A DNA stretch of 64,000 nucleotides from Claveliimonas bilis. GTDB taxonomy: Bacteria > Bacillota > Clostridia > Lachnospirales > Lachnospiraceae. Positions 32,568 to 41,133 of this stretch are shown here, in pieces; the stretch's first letter is position 1, and each line of letters opens with the position of its first letter. The translations under genes were made by a program, and so were the position numbers. The notes below the pieces were generated by a model. The model did no database searches. It saw only the letters and a list, made by a program, of their open reading frames with translations, and was not told the DNA's origin. Location of the stretch: the NCBI RefSeq assembly GCF_020892095.1, contig NZ_AP024845.1, positions 496,001 through 560,000 of the forward strand. The letters are read 5' to 3'.

Positions 32568-33008
32568 TTATTGCTGCATCTGCGTTACTTCCCACGCAAT
32601 GCTGTCAATCATTTTTCGTTGTATCCGGAGAAATTCGCAGGCATCCTCAAAGCCAAGTCTTTCCAGAATCCTTCTGGCCGCCTCGACTGCTTCCTTATGT
32701 TGTATCACACTCAAAGAATCTCCCTTCTCTGTAAGAATGACGATCTTCTGTCTCATATCCTGTCCGTCCACCTGGCGTACAATAAGTCCTTTCTCCTCCA
32801 TATGGTTCAGCATCCTGGCAATTCTTGCTGTACTGACATCCAGCGCTTTACTTAACTCCTTAGGATAGGCGCGTTTTCCATGCTCAGACAGATATCCCAG
32901 TACAAACATTTCCCCATGTATTGCTTTAATCAGCTGCTGATTTTCCGGAATATGACACAATACCATTTCTGTATCAATAAATTCCTCTGCCAATTTGTCA
33001 AAACACAT
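32568..33008 (-). CDS. MarR-family regulator
   Basis: 146 residues with a MarR winged helix: LGYLSEHGKRAYPKELSKALDVSTARIARMLNHMEEKGLIVRQVDGQDMRQKIVILTEKG contains the recognition helix and the wing DxR motif. It is the first gene of an operon with the DUF1538 transporter-like protein and the PII-like protein. A perfect palindrome lies 19-37 bp upstream of the ATG, so it is probably autoregulated and controls the two genes behind it. Ligand unknown. Confidence 0.85.
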   Translation of the reverse strand: MCFDKLAEEFIDTEMVLCHIPENQQLIKAIHGEMFVLGYLSEHGKRAYPKELSKALDVSTARIARMLNHMEEKGLIVRQVDGQDMRQKIVILTEKGDSLSVIQHKEAVEAARRILERLGFEDACEFLRIQRKMIDSIAWEVTQMQQ

Positions 33009-33026
33009 ACAAAATCACCTTTCATT

Positions 33027-33045
33027 TTACTAACCATGTTAGTAA
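33027..33045. promoter_or_regulatory. MarR operator
   Basis: TTACTAAC-CAT-GTTAGTAA, 8-bp perfect arms, directly upstream of the MarR gene. It has the length and symmetry of MarR-family sites and would cover the promoter of the MarR-DUF1538-PII operon. Confidence 0.65.
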
Positions 33046-33160
33046 TTATATCGGATTTTACACTTGCCGTCAAACCGCTCACCTCATTCTTCGCACAATC
33101 TTAACATCAGGCCTCCCTTTTATCACTCTCCGGTCCCCTCAAAGTATCCTTCACAGATAA

Positions 33161-33194
33161 AATGAGACTGTGCATATACACAGTCTCATTTACT
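33161..33194 (-). terminator. Terminator of the IOR/PaaK operon
   Basis: Stem AATGAGACTGTG/CACAGTCTCATT with a 6-nt loop. The minus-strand reading continues with TTTATC. It closes the operon that starts near 39320. Confidence 0.8.
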
Positions 33195-33215
33195 GATTAT
33201 TTTTCGATTCTTTTA

Positions 33216-33659
33216 CTAAACATTTGCCCGGTAAGCCTCATCGGCAGTATATACATCAAATCCGCTGCCTTTCAAAATATCTATCACTCTTCCCGGATCA
33301 TCGCTTTTTAAAACTGCAGCCGCATCACTTCCATTTGCGAAGGCATACATATACTCAATATTGACTTCGCCATCGACCAGCTGATGCATTGCCCTGCTCA
33401 AAGAGCCTGTTGCATGCGGTACTCTAAGAGCAACCACATCTGTAAGCATTGCTGTAATGCCTGCTTCTTTCAGAACTGCTCTTCCTTTATGAGGTTCTGA
33501 TACGATCATACGGAGCATACCATATTCAGAAGTGTCTGCAAGACTTAAGGCCACAATATTGACACCGCCTTTTGCCAGTGTGTCAAGCACTTCGTCCAGA
33601 CGCCCTTCTCTGTTTTCCAGAAATACTGATAACTGTTGTACTGTATTACTAATACCCAT
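33216..33659 (-). CDS. Tandem ACT-domain protein
   Basis: 147 residues from ATG 33659 (AGGAGGGGAATATC). Two ACT domains in tandem: VQQLSVFLENREGRLDEVLDTLAKGGVNIVALSLAD and SLSRAMHQLVDGEVNIEYMYAF. ACT domains bind amino acids. Proteins like this are regularly encoded beside phenylacetate-CoA ligases and indolepyruvate oxidoreductase, where they probably sense aromatic or branched amino acids and adjust enzyme activity. It is the last gene of the operon and a paralogue of the protein at 35054-35473. Confidence 0.85.
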   Translation of the reverse strand: MGISNTVQQLSVFLENREGRLDEVLDTLAKGGVNIVALSLADTSEYGMLRMIVSEPHKGRAVLKEAGITAMLTDVVALRVPHATGSLSRAMHQLVDGEVNIEYMYAFANGSDAAAVLKSDDPGRVIDILKGSGFDVYTADEAYRANV

Positions 33660-33675
33660 GATATTCCCCTCCTTC

Positions 33676-35007
33676 TTACATCTGCCTGTTGTCAATCACA
33701 CGTTTGGCTTTGCCTTCGCTTCTCTGGATCGTCTTAGGTTCAACTAGTTTCACCCGTACAGACACTCCCAGCGCCTGCTTCAAAACTGCGCCGACTTTAT
33801 TTTTCAGTTCATCCAGCTTCCGGATCTCATCGGAGAAGTACCGTTCATCTACCTCTACCATGACAGTCAGAACATCCATATTATTTTCCCGGTCAACGAT
33901 CATCAGATAGTGAGGAGCTACTCCGCCGCCCATAGACAGAAGTGCCGTTTCAACCTGAGTCGGGAATACGTTGACACCGCGGATAACTTTCATATCATCA
34001 GTACGTCCTGTAAACTTGCTGATCCTCGGCAGTGTTCTGCCGCATTTGCAGGTACTGTGATCAATACTTGTAAGATCTTTCGTGCGGTACCGAAGCAGAG
34101 GCATTCCTTCTTTGGAAAGTGTTGTAAATACAAGTTCCCCTGTCTCTCCATCTGCACATGGTTCTTGAGTTGACGGATTGAGTATTTCCGGATAGAAATG
34201 ATCCTCATATACATGAAGACCTTCATGGTGGATGCAATCCAGCGCAACACCCGGTCCGGTAATCTCACACAGGCCATAAATATCAAAGCAGTTGATATGG
34301 AGAATATCCTCTATCTTTTTTCTCATCTCTTCTGTCCATGGCTCAGCGCCGTGAATACCAGCTTTCAACTGCATATGATCTACAAGGCCTGCCTCCTGAA
34401 TAGACTCTGCAAGATAAACAGCATAGGACGGCGTGCAGGCAAATGCTGTAGCGCCGAAATCTTCCATACACATCATCTGACGCTGTGTGTTTCCTGCCGA
34501 CATTGGAATTGCCATTGCTCCCAAAGCCTGTGCACCCAGGTCCAGTCCCATTCCTCCTGTGAAAAGTCCATAGCCGTAGCAAACATGGATACGGTCTTCT
34601 GCTGTAAGACCCGCCATAGTCAGCGCTCTTGCTACACATTCTCCCCACACCTCGACATCTTTCTGGGTATAGGAAGCAAGGGTCAGCTTACCTGTTGTTC
34701 CGGAAGTTCCCTGAACACGGGCAATCTGCTTTTGCGGAACTGCAAGAAGTCCAAATGGATAGTTGTCTCGCAGATCTTCCTTTGTTGTGAAGGGAAGTTT
34801 TCCAATATCTTCAATTCCCTTGATATCCCCTGGCTCTATACCGAGGTCATCCATTTTCTTTCGGTAAAATTCCACATTATTGTATACTCTGTGCACCAGA
34901 TCTACCAGTTTTTTACTCTGCAGGGCTGACATTTCATCCCTGCTCATACACTCAATTTTCGGATCTCTGATCCTTTCCTGCCAATTTTCTAATGATACTC
35001 CTGCCAT
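33676..35007 (-). CDS. Phenylacetate-CoA ligase-type enzyme (copy A)
   Basis: 443 residues from ATG 35007 (AGGAG 11 nt upstream; the frame is open to 35070). Adenylate-forming PaaK family: P-loop VQGTSGTTGKLTLASYT, IYGLCEITGPGV, LLRYRTKDLTSI and the C-terminal IQRSEGKAKRV with the catalytic Lys. It activates an aryl acid such as phenylacetate or indoleacetate with CoA and ATP, or in fermenters may run in reverse to make ATP from the aryl-CoA produced by IorAB. It lies between two ACT-domain genes. Exact substrate unknown. Confidence 0.88.
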   Translation of the reverse strand: MAGVSLENWQERIRDPKIECMSRDEMSALQSKKLVDLVHRVYNNVEFYRKKMDDLGIEPGDIKGIEDIGKLPFTTKEDLRDNYPFGLLAVPQKQIARVQGTSGTTGKLTLASYTQKDVEVWGECVARALTMAGLTAEDRIHVCYGYGLFTGGMGLDLGAQALGAMAIPMSAGNTQRQMMCMEDFGATAFACTPSYAVYLAESIQEAGLVDHMQLKAGIHGAEPWTEEMRKKIEDILHINCFDIYGLCEITGPGVALDCIHHEGLHVYEDHFYPEILNPSTQEPCADGETGELVFTTLSKEGMPLLRYRTKDLTSIDHSTCKCGRTLPRISKFTGRTDDMKVIRGVNVFPTQVETALLSMGGGVAPHYLMIVDRENNMDVLTVMVEVDERYFSDEIRKLDELKNKVGAVLKQALGVSVRVKLVEPKTIQRSEGKAKRVIDNRQM

Positions 35008-35053
35008 ATTTATTTTACTCCTATTCTTAATTTCTTCTGGTATAAAACCAGTT

Positions 35054-35473
35054 CTAAAGATCGGATTCATCTACTGTCTTCACATTTGCACTCTTAAGAA
35101 TGGAAGCTGCTTTTTGATAATCGTCTGTATTAAATACCAGAACCGGAGCGCGTCCTTCGCGGATTACAAATGAGTAGATGTAACTTACATTGATGTGATT
35201 CTCTGCAAGTATTGCCAACATCTGATTGAGATTGCCTTTTTTATCTTCCAGCTCTACGCCGATCACGTCGCTGACTCTTACAACAAATCCCCGTTCAGTA
35301 AGATAACCCTTCGCCTCTGCTGGCTTATCGACTATGAGACGAAGGATACCAAACTCCGGAGTATCAAAAGACGCGACCGCCCGGATATTTACATGAGCTT
35401 CTGTAAGCCTGGATGTAACTTCCATAAGGCTACCCGGCTTATTCTCCACGAATACTGATAGTTGCTTTAGCAT
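35054..35473 (-). CDS. Tandem ACT-domain protein (second copy)
   Basis: 139 residues from ATG 35473 (AAGAAGGAGGTGTCAC). Two ACT domains: MLKQLSVFVENKPGSLMEVTSRLTEAHVNIRAVASFD and NLNQMLAILAENHINVSYIYSF. It resembles the product of 33216-33659, indicating duplication within the operon, each copy beside a PaaK-type ligase. Probably a small-molecule sensor or allosteric partner. It lies between iorB and the copy A ligase gene. Confidence 0.85.
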   Translation of the reverse strand: MLKQLSVFVENKPGSLMEVTSRLTEAHVNIRAVASFDTPEFGILRLIVDKPAEAKGYLTERGFVVRVSDVIGVELEDKKGNLNQMLAILAENHINVSYIYSFVIREGRAPVLVFNTDDYQKAASILKSANVKTVDESDL

Positions 35474-35507
35474 GTGACACCTCCTTCTTGGTTCCTTTAA
35501 TTCTATA

Positions 35508-36086
35508 TCATCTTGAAACAAGGTGATATCCCACATCGAATGCGGCTTTGTTGATCTCAATGGTCTTTGGTGGTACAGTACTTTCAATTACCTTGTACCA
35601 GTCTTCCTTTGAGAAATCCATATGCTGTGCCGCCACACCCAGTACGATCATATTAAACACTTTCGGATTGCCCAGTTTTTTAGATTCTTCTGTAGCATTC
35701 ACCGCATAAACCTTATGGTCTTTTTTCAGCTCTTCCAGAATACCTTCCGGATATTTGGCTGCTCCGATCACCACCGGCATGGGATCGATCCTCCAGTCAT
35801 TGATAACAAGTGCTCCGTCCTTTTTCAGGAAATGAGCATACCGCATTGCCTCTAATCTTTCAAAAGCGATAATGACATCCGCCTGGCCTTCTTCTACAAT
35901 AGGCTCTGCCACTTTTTCTCCATAGCGCACAAAGGTCACAACACTTCCGCCTCTTTGGGCCATTCCATGTACCTCTGACAGCTTTACGTCATATCCCCCT
36001 GCAATGGCAAGTCCTCCCAGAACTCTGCTGGTAAGAAGAGTTCCCTGGCCTCCGACGCCTACGATCATAATATTTTTTACTGCCAT
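35508..36086 (-). CDS. iorB: Indolepyruvate:ferredoxin oxidoreductase, beta subunit
   Basis: 192 residues, the pyruvate-ferredoxin-oxidoreductase gamma-type domain: IMIVGVGGQGTLLTSRVLGG at the N-terminus, EVHGMAQRGGSVVTFVRYG, ADVIIAFERLEAMR. With IorA it oxidatively decarboxylates aryl 2-oxo acids (indolepyruvate, phenylpyruvate) to aryl-acetyl-CoA, passing electrons to ferredoxin. Its start overlaps the iorA end by 1 nt, so the subunits are translationally coupled. Confidence 0.94.
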   Translation of the reverse strand: MAVKNIMIVGVGGQGTLLTSRVLGGLAIAGGYDVKLSEVHGMAQRGGSVVTFVRYGEKVAEPIVEEGQADVIIAFERLEAMRYAHFLKKDGALVINDWRIDPMPVVIGAAKYPEGILEELKKDHKVYAVNATEESKKLGNPKVFNMIVLGVAAQHMDFSKEDWYKVIESTVPPKTIEINKAAFDVGYHLVSR

Positions 36087-37840
36087 TATCTGTCACCTTC
36101 CTTTACTAATTCAATCGCACCAAACTTGCACAGAGAATCGCACAGTCCGCATCCGGTGCACATCGTATCGTCAATATGGATGGTTCCATCTTCATTCTTT
36201 GTCATAGCCGGACATCCCGGTTTCATACACATTCCGCACTTCTTACATTTATCCGGATGTGCAATATACAGAGGTTTCTTCTCCTTTGAAAGGAGAACGC
36301 ACGGTGTCTTTGTGATAATAACGGAAACTTCATCCCGTGCTACCTCTTCCTTAATTGCCTTTTCCAGTGTTTCAATATCAAACGCATTGATCTCCTGGAC
36401 ATGTTTTACGCCGAGGGCGCGGCAAAGTCCCGGAATATCGATAGCATAAGTAGGATCTCCCTGAAGCGTTTTCCCTGTTGCGGCATGATCCTGATGCCCC
36501 GTCATTCCCGTTGTGGAATTATCCAGGATAATGACGATTCCTGTAGCCTTGTTGTACATCATATTCATCAGGGAATTAACTCCTGTATGTAAAAATGTGG
36601 AATCGCCGATCACTGCCACCCAGTTCTTAATGTATTCTTTCCCCTTTGCCTTCTCCATACCATGAAGGGTGGAAATGCTGGCTCCCATACAGACAGTGGT
36701 ATCCACAACACTAAGGGGCGCCACTGCTCCCAGCGTATAGCATCCGATATCTCCCGCCGCATGGATTTTCAACTTATTCAGCACATAGTATACACTTCTG
36801 TGAGGACATCCCGGACAGAGGATCGGCGGACGTCCCGGCACTGCTGCAGGAGCAGAAAGCTCCAGATTTTCATGCAGAATTGCCTCCCGGATCATATTGG
36901 CACTGTATTCGCCCTGAACAGTGAAAATCTCTTTTCCCACTGCCTGGATTCCCCAGGATTTCACCTGTTCCTCGATAACCGGATCCAATTCTTCTACAAT
37001 ATATAGTTTCTCAACCTTGGAAGCAAATTCCTCGATCATCTTTCTTGGAAGCGGATTCACCATACCAAGTTTCAGAACGGACGCTTCCGGCAAAGCTTCT
37101 TTTACATACTGGTAAGGAATCCCGCTGGTAATAACGCCGATTTTGGTATCTCCCATCTCCACTCGGTTAATTGGCAATCTATTTGCTTCTTCCGCAAGTT
37201 CATTGTTTCTCTTTTCAATTTCCACATGACGTCCCTTTGCGTTGCCGGGCATCATAACATTTTTTGCAATATTCCTCTCATAGGGTTTATCCGGGATTTC
37301 TTCTCTTTCATGAAGCTCTACGATTCCCTGGGAATGTGCCAGCCTTGTTGTCGTACGGAAAACAAAAGGACGGTCAAATTTTTCACTTAAATCAAAGGCC
37401 ATCTTCATAAATTCTTTTGCTTCCGAACTGTCGGACGGCTCCAGAACAGGAAGCTGCGCTGCTCTTGCCACCATACGGGTATCCTGTTCATTCTGGGAAC
37501 TGTAAAGTCCCGGATCGTCTGCCACAATAATAACCAGCCCTCCGTTAACTCCCATATAAGAAACGGTATAGGCTGGATCTGCTGCTACATTAAATCCTAC
37601 ATGCTTCATACAGGACATAGCTCTTGTCCCGGCAACAGAAGCTCCGATCGCCACCTCGGTTGCCACCTTTTCGTTAGGTGACCATTCGCAGTACAGATCG
37701 TCTTTGTACTGTACCAGATATTCACTGATTTCTGTGCTCGGTGTTCCGGGATAAGCAGCTGACACCTTCACTCCCGCTTCGTATGCTCCCCTGGCAATCG
37801 CCTCGTTGCCGAGCATGATTACTTTCTTTGACTCTGACAT
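36086..37840 (-). CDS. iorA: Indolepyruvate:ferredoxin oxidoreductase, alpha subunit
   Basis: 584 residues from ATG 37840, beginning SESKKVIMLGNEAIARG. Domains: N-terminal 2-oxoacid oxidoreductase core (AAYPGTPSTEISEYLVQY), TPP-binding domain with the metal motif GDSTFLHTGVNSLMNMMYN, LCPGCPHRSVYYVL, and a C-terminal 8Fe ferredoxin domain (CKKCGMCMKPGCPAMT and MCTGCGLCDSLC) carrying two 4Fe-4S clusters. It is oxygen-sensitive and typical of amino-acid-fermenting anaerobes. The next gene upstream, a PaaK-type ligase, ends 1 nt before it. Confidence 0.95.
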   Translation of the reverse strand: MSESKKVIMLGNEAIARGAYEAGVKVSAAYPGTPSTEISEYLVQYKDDLYCEWSPNEKVATEVAIGASVAGTRAMSCMKHVGFNVAADPAYTVSYMGVNGGLVIIVADDPGLYSSQNEQDTRMVARAAQLPVLEPSDSSEAKEFMKMAFDLSEKFDRPFVFRTTTRLAHSQGIVELHEREEIPDKPYERNIAKNVMMPGNAKGRHVEIEKRNNELAEEANRLPINRVEMGDTKIGVITSGIPYQYVKEALPEASVLKLGMVNPLPRKMIEEFASKVEKLYIVEELDPVIEEQVKSWGIQAVGKEIFTVQGEYSANMIREAILHENLELSAPAAVPGRPPILCPGCPHRSVYYVLNKLKIHAAGDIGCYTLGAVAPLSVVDTTVCMGASISTLHGMEKAKGKEYIKNWVAVIGDSTFLHTGVNSLMNMMYNKATGIVIILDNSTTGMTGHQDHAATGKTLQGDPTYAIDIPGLCRALGVKHVQEINAFDIETLEKAIKEEVARDEVSVIITKTPCVLLSKEKKPLYIAHPDKCKKCGMCMKPGCPAMTKNEDGTIHIDDTMCTGCGLCDSLCKFGAIELVKEGDR

Positions 37841-37841
37841 T

Positions 37842-39152
37842 TTATAGTCCATCCTTTCTCAAATCTGTTACTCTCTTTGCCTTTCCCTCAAATCTCTGAA
37901 GCGAATAAGGCGCTACCAGCTTAATCTGAGTGGCAAGTCCCAGCTGGGCTTTCAGCCCTTTCTTTATTCTTGCCTCCAGCTCGCTTAACATGGAGTAGCT
38001 GTCAAGCAGTCTGTCATCTACAAGCTCTACTGTGATCGTCATAACATCCAGTCGGTTCTTTCTCTCCACAAGGATTTCATAATGAGGTCCGATCTCCGGA
38101 ATCTGGAAAAGTACTTCCTCTATTTGCGTCGGGAATACATTGACTCCTCTGATGACAAGCATATCATCTGCACGTCCGGAAAGATTTTCCATGCGGACCG
38201 TTGTTCTTCCGCATTTGCACGGTTCATACATCAGCCTTGTAAGATCCCCGGTACGGTATCTCACAAGCGGAAGAGCCTCCTTCCCAAGACAGGTAACAAC
38301 CAGTTCCCCCTTCTCTCCCGGGGGCAGAACTTCTCCGGTTTTTGGATCAACAATTTCCGGAATAAACCAATCCTCATTGACATGCATTCCCGCAAGCTGC
38401 TCACATTCTCCGGCCACTCCCGGCCCGCACAGCTCGCTCATACCGTAATTCTGCGTGCACAGGAACTGTTCTCCCCATACCTTGTGCATTTCATCCCGCA
38501 TAGGTTCCGTCATTCCTTCTCCGCCAAACAGACCAATATGTACGTTAAGATCCTTTGCGGGGTCTATTCCTCTTGCCCGGATTTCCTCTCCTAAATGCAA
38601 TGCATAGGACGGTGTTGCCACAAGCAGTGTTACTTCCATATCCTGCATAAACATGATCTGCTTTTTTGTATTTCCTGATGACATGGGAATCACTGATGCG
38701 CCTATCTTCTCCAGTCCGCCATGCAGACCCAGCGCTCCGGTAAATGTTCCATAGCCGAAAGAAATCTGTGCCACATCGTCCGGCGACGCCCCTCCCATAC
38801 AGGCAATACGTGCAACATTATTCAGCCATACATCCAGATCATGCCTTGTGTAACCTACAACGGTCGGCTTTCCTGTTGTCCCGGAACTTGCGTGGAATCG
38901 TACAAGATCTTTTTTGTCCACTGCAAAAAGTCCCATCGGATAATTGTCTCTGAAATCCGCTTTATATGTAAAGGGCAGTTTCGTCAGATCTTCCAAAGTA
39001 CGGATATCCTCCGGCTTCACCCCTGCTTCATCCATCTTTTTTCGATAAGGAGCAACCTTCTCATAAATATAATGAACTGTCTCTTTCAATTTTTTTAACT
39101 GGATTGCTTCTATTTCACTTCTTGGCAGAGTCTCTTCCTTTGCCCAAATCAT
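37842..39152 (-). CDS. Phenylacetate-CoA ligase-type enzyme (copy B)
   Basis: 436 residues from ATG 39152 (AAAAAAGGAGGAACAGTC); the frame is open to 39308 but that part is leader. PaaK family: FHASSGTTGKPTVVGYTRHD, NYGMSELCGPGVAGE, LVRYRTGDLTRL, C-terminal LQRFEGKAKRV. First gene of the operon B-ligase, iorA, iorB, ACT, A-ligase, ACT. Two different ligases beside one oxidoreductase suggest handling of several aryl acids or opposing directions. A structured leader precedes it. Confidence 0.88.
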   Translation of the reverse strand: MIWAKEETLPRSEIEAIQLKKLKETVHYIYEKVAPYRKKMDEAGVKPEDIRTLEDLTKLPFTYKADFRDNYPMGLFAVDKKDLVRFHASSGTTGKPTVVGYTRHDLDVWLNNVARIACMGGASPDDVAQISFGYGTFTGALGLHGGLEKIGASVIPMSSGNTKKQIMFMQDMEVTLLVATPSYALHLGEEIRARGIDPAKDLNVHIGLFGGEGMTEPMRDEMHKVWGEQFLCTQNYGMSELCGPGVAGECEQLAGMHVNEDWFIPEIVDPKTGEVLPPGEKGELVVTCLGKEALPLVRYRTGDLTRLMYEPCKCGRTTVRMENLSGRADDMLVIRGVNVFPTQIEEVLFQIPEIGPHYEILVERKNRLDVMTITVELVDDRLLDSYSMLSELEARIKKGLKAQLGLATQIKLVAPYSLQRFEGKAKRVTDLRKDGL

Positions 39153-39164
39153 GACTGTTCCTCC

Positions 39165-39320
39165 TTTTTTGAGAATCTTGATCCTTTTGTAGTACTTTGC
39201 CCTGCCCCTCGAACTCTCCGAGTTCTCGTTCACGGGCTTCGCCCTATAGAAATACAAGACGCCAACTCCGCCTGCAAGCAGGCGTTTTGTCTTCTTGTAT
39301 TTCTGCACGGCTCATTGCCT
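39165..39320 (-). promoter_or_regulatory. Structured 5' leader of the PaaK/IOR operon
   Basis: On the minus strand: a perfect 12-bp stem AGAAATACAAGA/TCTTGTATTTCT enclosing the hairpin CGCCTGC-TT-GCAGGCG, then GGGC-GAA-GCCC, then GAACTC-GGA-GAGTTC, ending before the ribosome site. I do not recognise a known riboswitch. It may be a regulatory leader or a dispersed palindromic repeat lodged in the 5' UTR. The frame is accidentally open through it. Confidence 0.55.
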
Positions 39321-39328
39321 ACGCGGAT

Positions 39329-39357
39329 ATTATAGCACATTACTTTCGCGAGTTAAA
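39329..39357 (-). promoter_or_regulatory. Promoter of the PaaK/IOR operon
   Basis: Minus strand TTTAAC (39357-39352), 17-bp spacer, TATAAT (39334-39329). TTTCGC...GCGAAA flanks the -35 region (about 39344-39373) and may be an operator. Confidence 0.6.
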
Positions 39358-39460
39358 GCATTAATTTGCGAAAAATATTTTTTTTTGTAATAGTGCTAAT
39401 ATATATCAGCTGTAAAATTTTCCAGAACAGGATTGTTTTAAAATTTCCTTTCAACCACAA

Positions 39461-39490
39461 AAGAGAAAGCCAGCGGCTTTCCCTCTCATA
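39461..39490 (-). terminator. Terminator after the split-barrel flavoprotein gene
   Basis: Stem GAAAGCC/GGCTTTC with a 3-nt loop inside weaker outer pairs, then CTCTTTTG on the minus strand. The 39360-39460 stretch otherwise shows only AT-rich DNA. Confidence 0.65.
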
Positions 39491-39504
39491 TCCGTTTCAC
39501 AAAA

Positions 39505-39984
39505 TCAGTTCGTCCCGTCATGATGCTTACAGGCATATTCTTCCAACTTAACCTTGATCACTTCCACCGCATTGATCCACTTTTCATCAAAGTTATCAAA
39601 GTCCTTTCCCGTCTGGTGACGCATAATTACTTTCAGACCGTACAGTTTTTCCTCCGGTGTCTGCATCATTCTTGCTTTCCCGGTTCCGATCAGGCTGGCA
39701 AAATAATAACTGTGATCACAGGGCTTTTCCGCTTCCATCAAGCCATGGCGGCAATCAAGCTCCACGCAAACTTCCGGCTCCTCCCGAAAGGTTTCAATCT
39801 TGCGTCCCACCTTTGCGCTGTGAAAATAGAATACCGGTTGGCCGTCCTCATATTCACAGCCGAAATTCATGGGAACAATATAAATCTTCCCCTGGCTTTG
39901 CATACCGATCCGACACACCTTACATTCCTTTATAATCTCCTGAATATCTTTTAAATCTTTGATCTCACGTTTTGGTCTTCTCAT
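39505..39984 (-). CDS. Pyridoxamine 5'-phosphate oxidase-like flavoprotein
   Basis: 159 residues of the FMN-binding split-barrel type resembling the NimA/PNPOx-like group: CRIGMQSQGKIYIVPMNFGCEYEDGQPVFYFHSAKVGRKIE and the SYYFASLIGTGKARM segment. NimA-like members reduce nitroimidazoles. Others have no known substrate. Starts GTG-free at ATG 39984 with a GAGGGGAAAAC ribosome site, 11 nt after the DUF4234 gene, so both probably share a transcript. Confidence 0.8.
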   Translation of the reverse strand: MRRPKREIKDLKDIQEIIKECKVCRIGMQSQGKIYIVPMNFGCEYEDGQPVFYFHSAKVGRKIETFREEPEVCVELDCRHGLMEAEKPCDHSYYFASLIGTGKARMMQTPEEKLYGLKVIMRHQTGKDFDNFDEKWINAVEVIKVKLEEYACKHHDGTN

Positions 39985-39995
39985 GTTTTCCCCTC

Positions 39996-40325
39996 CTATT
40001 CCGGCGTATAACGGTTAATATCATTCTGGATCAGACAATAGTTTACAATATCCAGATTAAGAATGCTTAAGATCAGATACAGAATACTGTTATCCGTTAC
40101 ATCCGGAAATACCTGAAACGCTTTTCCCATCTGGTAATTCCAGTAATACCCGTAAATGCCGCATGTAATAATTGTAAAGAGAATGACCATTCCTCCGTCT
40201 GTATTCCACCTCTGGGGATTGATTCTCCTGGCTGTCTCATTGATCTGATACATCCAGTAAAACATATAAATGCCGCATGTGATGATGGCGAATACCACAC
40301 ATAGCCCAATATTTCTTCTCTGCAT
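39996..40325 (-). CDS. DUF4234 small membrane protein
   Basis: 109 residues with three membrane segments. A duplicated motif, FAIITCGIYMFYWMYQINE and FTIITCGIYGYYWNYQMGK, is typical of DUF4234. No biochemical function is known. TTGGAGGATAGGATATGC contains its ribosome site. It precedes the split-barrel flavoprotein gene by 11 nt. Confidence 0.8.
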   Translation of the reverse strand: MQRRNIGLCVVFAIITCGIYMFYWMYQINETARRINPQRWNTDGGMVILFTIITCGIYGYYWNYQMGKAFQVFPDVTDNSILYLILSILNLDIVNYCLIQNDINRYTPE

Positions 40326-40397
40326 ATCCTATCCTCCAAAAAAAATTGTCAGTGCTATTATACTATCCCTTTCTTCCTCTTACAAGAGGGACGCAGA

Positions 40398-40979
40398 TCA
40401 CTTTTTAAATATAAGCACAGGCAGAGGAGGATGATTTTTCCTGTTATAGTATTCCTGAAGGATTACCGTATATTCTCCGGGAGAAAGCTCCTTTAAAAAA
40501 GCAAGTAAGGTTTCTTTTTCTTCAAATCCCGTATCTCCGCCACTGTAAATGCAAAGGCTCATAAAACCTCCATGTTTCAATATCTCAAGTCCTTTTTGAA
40601 CAGCTGCAACGCTTGTTTTGGCGGCGGTAGCAATATTGTGATCTCCTCCGGGCAGATATCCGAAATTAAAACAGATGACATCCATACTCTCTTTCTTTGC
40701 ATACCGATCCATCTGTTCATGTCCATCCAGGATCAGTTTTGCCCGGTCTTCCACACCATTTTCTTTCAAAAGCGCCTTTGTCATATCCAGCGCCTCCTTT
40801 TGAATATCAAAAGCAAGAACCTGCCCCTGTTCTCCCGCCAACCTTGCAAGAAGGAGGGTATCATTCCCTTTTCCCATAGTCGCATCAATATAGTTTCCCT
40901 CCCGCGGTGCCAAAGACCGGATCAGAGCATGACACCAATCTGTAATCCGGGAAAAATTTTCACATCGATTCTCTGTCAT
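40398..40979 (-). CDS. mnmM: tRNA 5-aminomethyl-2-thiouridine methyltransferase MnmM (YtqB-like)
   Basis: 193-residue class I SAM methyltransferase: motif I region NYIDATMGKGNDTLLLARLAG, motif II acidic AFDIQ, catalytic region ICFNFGYLPGGDH, which is the conserved FNLGYLPG-like signature of YtqB. B. subtilis YtqB/MnmM methylates the wobble uridine to mnm5s2U. Length is normal. It stands alone on the minus strand. Earlier annotations call the family rRNA methylase; the MnmM reading is from published work on YtqB. Confidence 0.85.
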   Translation of the reverse strand: MTENRCENFSRITDWCHALIRSLAPREGNYIDATMGKGNDTLLLARLAGEQGQVLAFDIQKEALDMTKALLKENGVEDRAKLILDGHEQMDRYAKKESMDVICFNFGYLPGGDHNIATAAKTSVAAVQKGLEILKHGGFMSLCIYSGGDTGFEEKETLLAFLKELSPGEYTVILQEYYNRKNHPPLPVLIFKK

Positions 40980-41133
40980 ATTCTTCTTCCTTTCACTGCA
41001 ACTCTTCTATAAGAATACCCCAACCACTTTGGAAATACCAGCCATTTTCCAAATCTGCGGTTGATTTCCCTTCTTCCGTGACGTATTATAATAAGTGGGA
41101 GTATATAGATGGATTTTTCAAGGGGAGATGTAT

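Noticed and set aside
39153-39308. N-terminal extension of the copy B ligase
   Set aside because: The open frame crosses strong hairpins, is unlike the family, and the perfect ribosome site favours ATG 39152.
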